A stretch of DNA of 64,000 bases. Source: Nibribacter koreensis. GTDB lineage: Bacteria; Bacteroidota; Bacteroidia; Cytophagales; Hymenobacteraceae. A program made the position numbers and the translations under genes. Shown here in pieces: positions 43,726-51,643 of this stretch; position 1 is the first letter of the stretch, and the number at the start of each line of letters is the position of its first letter. The DNA lies in the NCBI RefSeq assembly GCF_039541795.1, contig NZ_BAABGX010000002.1:1550001-1614000 (forward strand), written 5' to 3'. The notes beneath the pieces are model-generated. The model had not been told where the DNA came from. It made no database searches and worked only from the letters and a program-made list of their open reading frames with translations.

Positions 43726-43934
43726 TGGAGATTCTTACCGCCTCCACCATCACCTGCCCTGAGTGCGGCTATTCCAAAGAAGAAGAAATGCCGACCAATG
43801 CCTGTCAATACTTCTATGAGTGCGAGAACTGTAAGACCGTATTGAAGCCCTTGCAGGGTGACTGCTGTGTTTTCTGCAGTTATGGAACCGTGGCCTGCCC
43901 ACCTATCCAGCAGAGCAAGCCGTGCTGCGCCTAG
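43725..43934 (+). CDS. GDCCVxC-domain protein
   Basis: The 69-aa protein has a CxxC pair (STITCPECGYSKEE), a second pair (YECENCKTVLKP) and the conserved LQGDCCVFCSYGTVACPP motif, with a C-terminal PCCA. The GDCCVxC family is small, cysteine-rich and found with mercury and other thiophilic-metal transporters, sometimes with selenocysteine. Here all positions are cysteine. The stop of MerT-MerP overlaps its ATG (TAATG), so translation is coupled. A metal relay or chaperone role is likely. Confidence 0.85.
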   Translation: MEILTASTITCPECGYSKEEEMPTNACQYFYECENCKTVLKPLQGDCCVFCSYGTVACPPIQQSKPCCA

Positions 43935-45252
43935 GCTGGTAGGCGTGCTAAACAAATAGTGAATGTTGACATAACACAGCCAGTGCCTCCTCTGCCTCCA
44001 GAGGCTTCCTAGTCCCTGGGAGGATTCTGGAGCCATCGGTGAAAACAAGCTGAATTCCCCTGTTTCCGGAAATGTTGTAGGCCTTTCCCTTCCCGAAGAT
44101 ATCGTAATATTAATCTATCTGTAGCCCTAGTAAAGGGATCGAAACAATCAAATTAACATAATGTAATTTATAGAGCAGAGTTTAAACGCTTTAGAAAACT
44201 GCTCATACTGTATAAAATCGCATTGCCTCTGCCTAGCCCATAGCTACTGACTGCGTACTCATATTAGACCCTTCCAGTCTTAAGAAGCCTTGCTGGTGGC
44301 TACCAATAGAACCAAGCATTGAAGATCCATCAACATGCACTCAACATTCCAAACAAATTAGTCACCTTACGATCACTGCGAAGGCGAAATACGGATCAGG
44401 TTAGCAACCTAAGCCTCCAAAGTATACCCCGCCCTGCTAGCGAGGGAATTAAGTCTGCCATTTTTAGCAAATGGCTAATATAAAAGGCATTTTTCTTAGA
44501 AATATGGGTTATTTTCCGGATATTAGAGTATCAAAATCCGATGCCATGGTTAGAATAGACTGACACGGTGGCTGATAACACTCCATTGCAAACTGTACAA
44601 TGTCAGGCAAAGCATGACAAAACAGGTAAAGATGGAGAATGTTTATATTTTTTTGGACGGGCCTGGCGTTTGGCCCGCCATTTGCTAAAAACTGAAAAAG
44701 GCCAACATCCCCATATTCTCTATGGTATGCCGGCCTTGAACGGGTCAGAATCTTGCAGGATTCTGCTTAGAATGGATGCACCTCCAATCGGAACGCAAAG
44801 GTACGCTAAAAGTTGCCTTATGCAACACCCCTCTGGAATCCCTTCTATGGCCTAGCCAGCCTGCCCTCCCGGCTAAACTAAACGTCCAAAGGTTGAGGCC
44901 CTCATCCCCTCAGGTAGAATATCTGCGCCTCTTTCAAGTCAGATACTGAACGAAAGTAAATGACTATGGCAGGATAGCTACGAACCCCCACCCACATCAT
45001 AAGGGCATCTGCGCCCAAGTCGGCACAGGCCCCACCCCGAAAAGGAAGGATACCTCCCTTCAGGCACGCGTGTGCCTTTTGCCCGGCAACTTAGCCGGTG
45101 TAAAGGGAAAGGTACGCCTTTTCGGTAACCTCCTCGGCAGCGCATGCACCAGCGGTATTCCCCAGCCCCATTCTTGGCCAGGGGACGCATGCGCCAGGCA
45201 TGGCCGTTTGATATAGCATTTTTAATCATTCAGAATCAAAAACCATATAGAT
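43935..45252. other. 1.3-kb stretch without a credible gene
   Basis: Only two ORFs of about 90 codons were seen (44568-44855 plus, 44978-45229 minus), and neither has a plausible protein. The 3' part (44960-45230) is GC-rich and full of short hairpins (GGCAC/GTGCC, CCGGC/GCCGG and the 45136-45195 hairpin). This may be a structured RNA or a decayed insertion boundary. It separates the mercury operon from the defence genes. Confidence 0.5.
45136..45195. repeat. Nested inverted repeat near the defence operon
   Basis: GGCAGCGCATGC (45136-45147) pairs with GCATGCGCC (45187-45195), and inside it CCCCAGCC pairs with GGCCAGGGG. The 60-bp structure could fold as an extended hairpin, like some integration or recombination sites or a structured RNA. 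No known family motif was recognised. Confidence 0.55.
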
Positions 45253-45426
45253 ATGGCTACTAACAAACCCGCCGGAGACGGCCACAGAAACGGGGCGGTG
45301 AGACAGCGCTCCCAAACCTTCAACCCGCAGAACGAGCGCTGGGTCAAGAGGGACACCAACACGGGTCAATTCATGGACCAGAAATCGGACGGTACCCCCT
45401 TTAAGGGGGTGAGGAAGGAGAAATAG
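45253..45426 (+). CDS. Small basic hypothetical protein, 57 aa
   Basis: The ATG at 45253 opens a 57-codon frame ending at TAG 45424-45426. The product is hydrophilic and basic: NKPAGDGHRNGAVRQRSQTF, a central NERWVKRDTNTGQFMD and GTPFKGVRKEK at the end. This pattern, with GDGxRNGAVRxRSQ and a VKRDTxTGxF repeat-like element, recurs in small uncharacterised bacterial proteins I recall, but its function is unknown to me. It sits 115 bp upstream of the CD-NTase on the same strand, so it could be the first gene of the system, such as an antitoxin-like or structural accessory, or an independent gene. Confidence 0.65.
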   Translation: MATNKPAGDGHRNGAVRQRSQTFNPQNERWVKRDTNTGQFMDQKSDGTPFKGVRKEK

Positions 45427-45541
45427 TAGAGGCCTAAAAGGTTGTAAATGCCCTTAAAAGTCTTTATCCCATACAATAATTCAAAACTAGGGCGGATGGG
45501 TCTTTCAAGGCACGTCCACCCTTAACCTTAATTAAATTTTT

Positions 45542-46495
45542 ATGTCCACATATAAAAACGAACACCTTCAATTAGTGCTCGATACGCACAACATTAACCG
45601 CGATGAGGAGAAAGGCCTCCTGGATAAGTACAAAACTAAGCGGGACAAAGTAAAAGATGCCCTTTACGAAGAGTATGGCAGTGATATAGTAAAGATTATA
45701 AACTCAGGATCCTACAGCAAGTGCACTGCCATCAACACAAAGTTTGACCTTGACCTATGTGTTCACTTCAAAAGAGATAGGTTCAACACTCTAAAAGAAA
45801 TGCATGACTCCGTTTACAATTTCTTGAACTCCAACTACAAAAAAGAAGACGATGACCTGGTGAAAGTCAGAAAGCAGAAAGTGTCTGTCGGATTGAAGTT
45901 CAGTGTGGACGGCGAAGACGTGCTTTTCGATGTGACACCCGGGCGCAAGCTGGCCTCAGAATCCACCTCTGACGAGAACGACATTAAGCTCTATCTGAAC
46001 TTGGAAGATGATCCCAGTTCTAAGAAAACGAATATCCATAAGCAGCTTGACAAGATTACTGGGAGGACAAACGAGAGAGACACCATCAAATTAATCAAGG
46101 TGTGGAAGTTCAACCATGATTTCGATTTAAAATCATTCCTGGTTGAATTATTAACTATGGAGGCATTCGATAAGGCAGAAGAGGTACCTAGGGGTCTATG
46201 GGCTAGGCTGAAGATGGCTTTGGAATTCATCAGGGACAATATAAAGACGATCTCACTTAAGGATCCCGGGAACTCCAGCAACAATGTCTCAGACAGTTTA
46301 ACCACAGAGGCGAAAGAAGAATTGAGGGAGGAATTGGAGGAAATGCTGGAGAAGATTGAGAAGGACGAGAAGAAGATAGAGTACTATTTCCCTGCTAACC
46401 CTAAGTATCCCAAAGAGGAGGTAAAAAAGAGCAACTCACAATACGAGAGAAAAAGCGAGGCTACCACGAAGCTTCCCCCCACATCTTATGCATAA
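45542..46495 (+). CDS. CD-NTase (cGAS/DncV-like nucleotidyltransferase)
   Basis: The 317-aa protein has the nucleotidyltransferase signature GSYSKCTAINTKFDLDL: Gly56-Ser57 and the catalytic Asp69 and Asp71. The third acidic residue is Asp130 in VLFDVTPGRK. By family it makes a cyclic oligonucleotide on phage infection. A Cys replaces the usual Gly at position 61 in SKCTAI. The C-terminus is a long acidic/lysine-rich helical tail ending PPTSYA. A C-terminal Gly or Ala is the residue Cap2-type enzymes attach to targets, so the terminal Ala fits. The gene overlaps the E2-E1-JAB gene by 8 bp, so expression is coupled. The cyclic nucleotide product cannot be told from sequence. Confidence 0.9.
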   Translation: MSTYKNEHLQLVLDTHNINRDEEKGLLDKYKTKRDKVKDALYEEYGSDIVKIINSGSYSKCTAINTKFDLDLCVHFKRDRFNTLKEMHDSVYNFLNSNYKKEDDDLVKVRKQKVSVGLKFSVDGEDVLFDVTPGRKLASESTSDENDIKLYLNLEDDPSSKKTNIHKQLDKITGRTNERDTIKLIKVWKFNHDFDLKSFLVELLTMEAFDKAEEVPRGLWARLKMALEFIRDNIKTISLKDPGNSSNNVSDSLTTEAKEELREELEEMLEKIEKDEKKIEYYFPANPKYPKEEVKKSNSQYERKSEATTKLPPTSYA

Positions 46496-48623
46496 GAATG
46501 ACACAGATTTCTACAATGACTTTTTTGCAGGATTAGAAGGATGCCAGCTGGAGGAGAAATTCAAGTCCTTTGAAGGGGATCCATTTTACCATGGCCGTAT
46601 CAATATTGGTACGGCCAAAGGCCCTTTAGTCTTCGAGGTTCTCCTTCCGGAGGACTATCCTTTCGGCGAGGCCCACTTCTACTGTAGGACAATCAAAGGA
46701 TATAGCCATCAAAGTCAGTCTATTGGAGAAACTCTGGGGGGAAGCGCCTGCCTAAACACGCCTTTCGTGGACCACCTGCACACTAGGCTCACTTTGGAGG
46801 TGGAAAAGCTGTACCGGTGGATAGAAGATTTCTATGTCAATGACACAGCGCAGGATTACGAGTACCCTGCCTTCCACGCACAGGGCAGGGCTCACCTGCT
46901 TTTCTCGGAGACGGCAGAGGATCTAACGGCTGGTAGATTCGGAGAAAGTCTGTTCGGAGCAATGACCTACACAGTTCTCAGTCAACAACCAGCACCTGGT
47001 GGCAGAGGCAAGAACTTCACGCTCCTTGCGCAAAGGCTGGGGGGAATCGAAACCCGTTGGTCAGAGACCTACAAGGCAGGTGAACGATATAAAGGGGTAT
47101 GGGCTCTTCTTGAAAAGGAGCCGGTAGTGAGGCATCGGCTAAAGATGGATACCTGGGAACAGCTTCACGATCTGCTTCCGCATTCCTTCTCTGATTATTT
47201 TCTTGAGTTCTGCCAGAGGAATGCGAAATACACCTTTGGGCCTGATGGACTCAGGGACAACATACTTCTGGCCTTGGGGTACAAGATTCCCACCCTAGAC
47301 GGCAAAGAGGAAGTGCATTGGGATCTTGTATTGGTTCCAGCTTCGGAATTCAGGCGAGCGGATTTAAGGCGGCGGCCAAGACATATCAGGAACCTTAAAG
47401 GGCCTGTATTATGGGATGAGTCAACTAACTCTAGCTACAATAGATTTTTCGGCCGCGGGATGCTAAACAGCTCCCTGATATCCAAAAATATTCTGGTCAT
47501 AGGAACGGGGGCCATTGGGAGCTCATTGGCGGAGATGCTGGTTCGCGGGGGCGCCATCAGTATTACCCTGGCTGACAGCGACAAGACTGAGCCAGGCAAT
47601 GTCTGCAGGAGCAAATTGACTTTCCGCTGGACGAACATGCCAAAGACCTACAATTTAAGGGCAAGCCTCCTTGAGATCTCCCCATTCGTCGAATTAAAAA
47701 CAATCGGGGCAATTTTCCCAACGGCGCCCAAAGGACGCAGCTACCAAAATACGGTAGCTGCTTTAAACCAGTATGACCTGATATTTGATTGCTCTGCCGA
47801 TAACCAGGTGCTGCAGATGCTTTCCTATGGCAATGTCATTGCCCCTGTGATTAGCCTCTCTATCACAAACAGGGCCAAGCAATTGCTGTGTCTGTCATCG
47901 TGGGATAGCCCCCGCTTGATTGAGATGAAGTCAATGCTCATGAGCTGGCTACAGGCAGACCACTACCCTAATTTTAAACCTGGCACTGGTTGCTGGCACT
48001 TCACATTTGAGGCCAGTAACATTGAGGTAAATGCACTTCTCAACAAAGCCCTTGTGTCAATTAATGCATCAATAACTGATAGGCAGAAACCTGAAACCTT
48101 CGTTCTTTCCGCAGAAACAAATTCGCCCAATAGCAAGTTGTCCTTCAAAAAATATGTACAGGCGGAGACTGGCCTTAGGCTGAGGGTGTCTTCGAGAGCA
48201 GTTGAAACAATCTTATCCAGTTCCTATTCCCACTTCCCAAACGAGTACGGAGGGTTGCTGATGGGCACGTACTCAGAAGACCTTTCGGAGGCAATGGTGC
48301 TTGACGTGGTTCTTCCGTCCAAATTCAAAAGCACGCCCGTCTCCTTTACCCCTGACACAGACGACCTCAATGAGAGGCTGATTAGGTTTGTAAGGGATAA
48401 TGGCAAGACCGCAGAGTACCTAGGAGAATGGCACTCCCACCCTAACGGTAGCGGCCAGTACTCGCCAAAGGACCTTGCGTCATTAAAAGATATCGCTGAG
48501 TCTGCGACTGTCGCATTAAAGAACCCTATCCTCTTGATTGCATCAGGGCAGAAAGGTAAAATGAAGCTAAATTTCTACTTGTTCATCGAGAACAAACTTT
48601 ATAAATTCTCACCCTGTGACTGA
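46488..48623 (+). CDS. E2-E1-JAB fused ubiquitin-like conjugation and deconjugation protein
   Basis: This single 711-aa chain has three modules. The E2-like domain comprises about residues 1-150 with Cys88 in GSACLNTPF as catalytic cysteine. The E1/ThiF domain (about 330-560) has the Rossmann motif VIGTGAIGSS (Gly339, 341, 344), ADSDKTEPGN, and a probable E1 cysteine Cys502 in GTGCWHFTF. The JAB/JAMM isopeptidase (about 570-711) has Glu586 (NEYGGLLMG) and HSHPNGSGQYSPKD with His649, His651 and Asp662 (zinc ligands). In type II CBASS, Cap2 (E2-E1) links the CD-NTase C-terminus to targets and the separate Cap3 (JAB) removes it. Here both are in one polypeptide. No ubiquitin-like gene is nearby, so the CD-NTase itself is the likely cargo. 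Confidence 0.92.
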   Translation: MHKNDTDFYNDFFAGLEGCQLEEKFKSFEGDPFYHGRINIGTAKGPLVFEVLLPEDYPFGEAHFYCRTIKGYSHQSQSIGETLGGSACLNTPFVDHLHTRLTLEVEKLYRWIEDFYVNDTAQDYEYPAFHAQGRAHLLFSETAEDLTAGRFGESLFGAMTYTVLSQQPAPGGRGKNFTLLAQRLGGIETRWSETYKAGERYKGVWALLEKEPVVRHRLKMDTWEQLHDLLPHSFSDYFLEFCQRNAKYTFGPDGLRDNILLALGYKIPTLDGKEEVHWDLVLVPASEFRRADLRRRPRHIRNLKGPVLWDESTNSSYNRFFGRGMLNSSLISKNILVIGTGAIGSSLAEMLVRGGAISITLADSDKTEPGNVCRSKLTFRWTNMPKTYNLRASLLEISPFVELKTIGAIFPTAPKGRSYQNTVAALNQYDLIFDCSADNQVLQMLSYGNVIAPVISLSITNRAKQLLCLSSWDSPRLIEMKSMLMSWLQADHYPNFKPGTGCWHFTFEASNIEVNALLNKALVSINASITDRQKPETFVLSAETNSPNSKLSFKKYVQAETGLRLRVSSRAVETILSSSYSHFPNEYGGLLMGTYSEDLSEAMVLDVVLPSKFKSTPVSFTPDTDDLNERLIRFVRDNGKTAEYLGEWHSHPNGSGQYSPKDLASLKDIAESATVALKNPILLIASGQKGKMKLNFYLFIENKLYKFSPCD

Positions 48624-48659
48624 TGTGTTAATAGTTATTAAAGACTAAAATAAATTTAA

Positions 48660-49466
48660 ATGAAGAATCTATTCCTTTTTATTACCCTAACCATGTTCAG
48701 TATCTCTGTTCACGCGAAGGAGCCCAATGTTCCTCTTAGTGATCGAGTACAGCAGTTAGAAATTTACAACCAAGAGATTCTCCAGAAGAAAGTGGAGAAT
48801 TTAGAAAAAGAAATTAACCTAGGACTGCAGAAGAAGCAACAGGAACTTGATAAGAAATTTACGGAAAAGGAAAATGAAATAGATGATAAACTTGCGCTCC
48901 TTAATACTTTAGCGATAGTTTCAGGATTCTTATTAGCCGCTGGAATAATAAATTTGGTTTATCAGTTTGGCTGGGGCTTGAAGAAACTCGCAGAAAAAAC
49001 ATTGAAGGAAAAGCTTCAAACTCATCTGTTTGAGAATACACAGTCCCTGATGGATCTTGTGAACAATCAAAGAGCTGAAAGTAAAGTAAAGAAAGAAAAG
49101 CTGATTAGGGTGGTCAGTGGGTCTGAAGAGGAAACCGAGATCATGAGGTCCTTGCTCCAGCGCATGGGCTTCAAGAAGGTCGAGTGTGCTACTGTTGAAG
49201 TCTATATACCCTTCCCTACGTCCGACCTTCTCATATTCTGCAATTTCAAGAAGGGCTTAAGCGCTGAAATGATTATTAACTATTTAGAAGATAGCAATCA
49301 GGATGATGTGTTTGTCTACTACGGCGGGCGGATCGACCTTCCTGCAGACAGCATTCATTATCAAGAAAAGCTTAATTATGCCAATACCAGGTTTACAGTC
49401 TATCACCAGATAATCAACACATTGATTTTTAAGGATATTCTTAAGGAGCAGATGCAAGAGGTGTAA
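48660..49466 (+). CDS. Membrane protein with coiled coil and unrecognised cytosolic domain (putative effector)
   Basis: The 268-aa product has a signal-like N-terminus (LFLFITLTMFSISVHAKE). A long charged coiled coil (about residues 28-80, heptads such as KVENLEKEINLGLQKKQ) and one transmembrane helix (about 82-104, LAIVSGFLLAAGIINLVYQF) follow. Residues about 140-250 form an alpha/beta domain (KLIRVVSGSEEETEIMRSLL, SDLLIFCNFKKGLSAE, DDVFVYYGGRIDLP) with a Rossmann- or receiver-like pattern. I do not recognise a family. The position directly after the E2-E1-JAB gene on the same strand suggests it is the effector that senses the cyclic nucleotide through its cytosolic domain and acts on the membrane. 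This is inferred. Confidence 0.7.
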   Translation: MKNLFLFITLTMFSISVHAKEPNVPLSDRVQQLEIYNQEILQKKVENLEKEINLGLQKKQQELDKKFTEKENEIDDKLALLNTLAIVSGFLLAAGIINLVYQFGWGLKKLAEKTLKEKLQTHLFENTQSLMDLVNNQRAESKVKKEKLIRVVSGSEEETEIMRSLLQRMGFKKVECATVEVYIPFPTSDLLIFCNFKKGLSAEMIINYLEDSNQDDVFVYYGGRIDLPADSIHYQEKLNYANTRFTVYHQIINTLIFKDILKEQMQEV

Positions 49467-49934
49467 TTTATAATTTAAGCCTTCCCTTATCTTCTCCTAG
49501 GGATGTAAAGTTCTCGGAGAAAATAAGGGTAAAACAGTTGTTCAAACAGAAAAGTATAGTTTAAAATCGCCTACTGATTTAGTCAATTGTGATAAGAATT
49601 GTGATGAGAGTGTGATTTAATCATCAAGCCATATGACATGGTCAATTAAAAGAAATGTACGCTTATGTGCGCAGTAAAGAAAAAAGGTCTGTAAGTTGTT
49701 GTATTACAGGTCTTTATAAATTTAACTGTGGTCGCGTAGGAACTGCCTTCTTTTAAAGAAAGGCACAGTGGCATTTACGGAGACTTTTGATTTGGTAACA
49801 CAATGGTATGACTGCCCTGTCTTGACAGTTTATAATGCTAAATGATTCTCTTCTGGCATTTTTACGGGCAAAATGAATTTCGTATGAGATCCATTAAGGC
49901 CCAAGCTAAATGTTGCTTATAACGATTATAGTTG
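49467..49934. other. Gene-free stretch with a 3' hairpin
   Basis: An imperfect hairpin, CCCTTAT-C-TTCTCC (49484-49497) with GGAGAA-A-ATAAGGG (49516-49529), follows the putative effector gene by about 20 bp. A weak T-run makes it only a possible terminator. Nothing else was recognised. Confidence 0.45.
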
Positions 49935-50735
49935 CTAAAAAGATGGTCCCTGTGATATAAAAGCTGCAGCCTCCAGCATTCCGGTTCCCTCTAACTTACT
50001 ACGCAGTTCCGCAGCCTTCAAAAGTCCAGCTACCTCAGCAGTGAAGAAGCGCTTTCTTTCCTCGGGAAAGGTATAATACGGGATTCCTACATGGGCCATC
50101 AGTCTTTTCCTATAGCTAAGCTCAACGGCCCATGCTTCCCGCTCATACTTGAAGGGATGGTCTATGACTGCTAGCACATTGCTGCCGTGATCGGCAATCG
50201 CGAAAGAGAAACGAGTACGGTAAAAAAGCTCCAACTCTTTGGCGTCTATGGAGAAAGACTGTGAAATCTCCTCGTCGATGAAGGCAGCCGGGCTTATAGA
50301 GGGGTACACATTTGGGAATATCGAGCTAAGTTTCTCGTAGATCTCTTCTCTTCCTATAGGGACAATAGGTCTGAGGTAGTGCTGACTTCTGTTGTAAAGT
50401 GCCCTTATGATGGGGGCGTTCTCCATTACCTCTCGGCTACATCCCGTGCACATTACGTGATATCCGTTATAGGTATACTGAAGTCGCTCCAGCTCCTCCC
50501 TATCTTTTAGTGGGAAGGAGGTCTGGCAAACGGCGCATCTGGCGGATGCGGCGCTGGAGCTCCTAACTGCCTCCAAGACCTGATCGGTTGTCTTCCCGCT
50601 TATCTCGGCTATCTGCTCGATTGGGTATATGGGCCCTAGGCTCCTGCTGCCCTCGGGCCAGAAGGTCCAGTATAATAGGCTCAGGGCATTGTGCCCGGTC
50701 TCAGAGAAATAGTGGATGTCGCAGTTAGGGTTCAT
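49935..50735 (-). CDS. Zinc-ribbon protein of unknown function
   Basis: The 266-aa product starts at MNPNCDIHYFSETGHNALSLL. A four-cysteine zinc ribbon is formed by RCAVCQTSF and VMCTGCSREV (about residues 85-120). The C-terminal half (FSIDAKELELFYRTRFSFAIAD, VIDHPFKYEREAWAVELSYRKRLMAHVGIPYYTF) has a DUF2726-like or nuclease-like alternation, but no complete catalytic motif is visible. A TTG at 50762 gives a longer form; the ATG was preferred. It is divergent from an XRE regulator and they share a 24-bp operator-like palindrome. A stress or defence role is possible by position. Confidence 0.55.
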   Translation of the reverse strand: MNPNCDIHYFSETGHNALSLLYWTFWPEGSRSLGPIYPIEQIAEISGKTTDQVLEAVRSSSAASARCAVCQTSFPLKDREELERLQYTYNGYHVMCTGCSREVMENAPIIRALYNRSQHYLRPIVPIGREEIYEKLSSIFPNVYPSISPAAFIDEEISQSFSIDAKELELFYRTRFSFAIADHGSNVLAVIDHPFKYEREAWAVELSYRKRLMAHVGIPYYTFPEERKRFFTAEVAGLLKAAELRSKLEGTGMLEAAAFISQGPSF

Positions 50736-50779
50736 GTGAGGAGTGGTTTCTGACTCAGGCAAATCTACCCTTCATACCC

Positions 50780-50803
50780 TTTAATGACAAGTATGTCATT
50801 AAA
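50780..50803. promoter_or_regulatory. Perfect palindromic operator between divergent genes
   Basis: TTTAATGACA (50780-50789) and TGTCATTAAA (50794-50803) are exact inverted arms with a 4-bp spacer. It lies midway between the zinc-ribbon gene (start 50735) and the XRE gene (start 50838). It is a good candidate binding site for the XRE protein, controlling both genes. Confidence 0.75.
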
Positions 50804-50837
50804 ATAAAACTGCGGTTTCGCCAGCTTGCCGCAAGGA

Positions 50838-51083
50838 ATGGCAAGACTGAGAAACCAACGGCTTATGGACGCGGCGGCGGCGCGGATAAAGCAGCTGCGC
50901 GAGGCGAAGGGCGTGACCTTGGAGGTGGTCTTCCACGACACAGGCATCCACCTGGCTCGACTAGAGGCTGGCAGGGCTAACGTGACGCTCAGCACCCTTG
51001 AGGCGGTCTGCCAATATCTAGGTGTTAGCCTTGCCGAGTTCTTCTCGCAGGGCTTTGAAGATCTGCGAGAAGGACTCGGGTGA
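50838..51083 (+). CDS. XRE-family helix-turn-helix regulator
   Basis: The 81-aa protein starts MARLRNQRLMDAAAARIKQ and holds a lambda-repressor-like HTH (LREAKGVTLEVVFHDTGIHLARLEAG, NVTLSTLEAVCQYLGVSLAEFF). Length and fold match single-domain controllers of restriction-modification and toxin-antitoxin loci. An AAGGA precedes the ATG at 50838. It is divergent from the zinc-ribbon gene, and the palindromic operator between them suggests it represses both. A terminator follows at 51225. Confidence 0.88.
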   Translation: MARLRNQRLMDAAAARIKQLREAKGVTLEVVFHDTGIHLARLEAGRANVTLSTLEAVCQYLGVSLAEFFSQGFEDLREGLG

Positions 51084-51224
51084 CTATAAAAACCAGGGGT
51101 AAAAAGTTGCTTAAAGGAAGAATATTAGACTCCTGAATCGAAACTACTACTATTGAAAAATTTCTCTAAAGAGTCTAAATCTTGAAGCAGAAAGTTCGAT
51201 ATTTCGACCTCTGAGTCTACCTAC

Positions 51225-51260
51225 AAAGGGCAAACTAGAGAAATCTGGTTTGCCCTTTTT
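51225..51260 (+). terminator. Rho-independent terminator
   Basis: AAAGGGCAAAC (51225-51235) pairs with GTTTGCCCTTT and is followed by a T-rich run. It lies 142 bp after the XRE gene and is the first strong terminator downstream of it. Confidence 0.8.
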
Positions 51261-51568
51261 CTTTTGTCCTTGTATAAGGCAACAGTGTTCTGCTAATCGC
51301 AAGAACCGTTACTTCTGCTGTTTCATCTTGCGTAGTGGTAAGAGGTCTCTGACCATCCTCATCTTTCACCACCCACCTAAGCAAATAGGTCTCAAAGCTA
51401 TTTTTAATTGGGAGCAGCTTTGCCAAATCTTAATCTAGTGCTAATTGTAATTTGTAAATGATTGCTAATCACAATTATTAGTTGGCAAAACAAGGCATAT
51501 ATACTATTACCTTATTCCTGCTCTCACCGTGACTTGTCCTGGGTAGGAGAAATCAGTCAAAAAAATTA

Positions 51569-51643
51569 TTTAGAATTAATCTTAATAAGATTTGTGAACA
51601 ATACATCTGTCTCTATATTTGCATCAAATTAGAATTGGTCTAA
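51569..51643 (+). promoter_or_regulatory. Promoter with paired metal-regulator-like operators for the TonB receptor
   Basis: TTTG (51591-51594), a 19-bp spacer and TATATTTG (51614-51621) form a near-consensus Bacteroidota promoter. Two similar elements flank it: TTTAGAATTAATCTTAA (51569-51585) and TTAGAATTGGTCTAA (51629-51643), the second an exact 5-bp inverted repeat (TTAGA/TCTAA) over the transcription start. Paired sites around a promoter suggest iron-responsive repression by a Fur- or DtxR-type protein, which is inferred. Confidence 0.75.

Noticed and set aside
44568..44855. 95-codon plus-strand ORF in the gene-poor stretch
   Set aside because: No domain, no strong promoter or start context, and composition like non-coding DNA with hairpins.
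44978..45229. 83-codon minus-strand ORF over the hairpin-rich block
   Set aside because: It is Arg/Gly/Cys-rich from GC-rich repeats and overlaps inverted repeats; it looks accidental.
46488..48623. A ubiquitin-like operon of the Bil type (separate Ub-like, E2, E1, JAB genes)
   Set aside because: No small ubiquitin-like protein ending in Gly-Gly is encoded next to it, the enzymes are fused, and a CD-NTase overlaps the gene, so a CBASS-type reading fits better.
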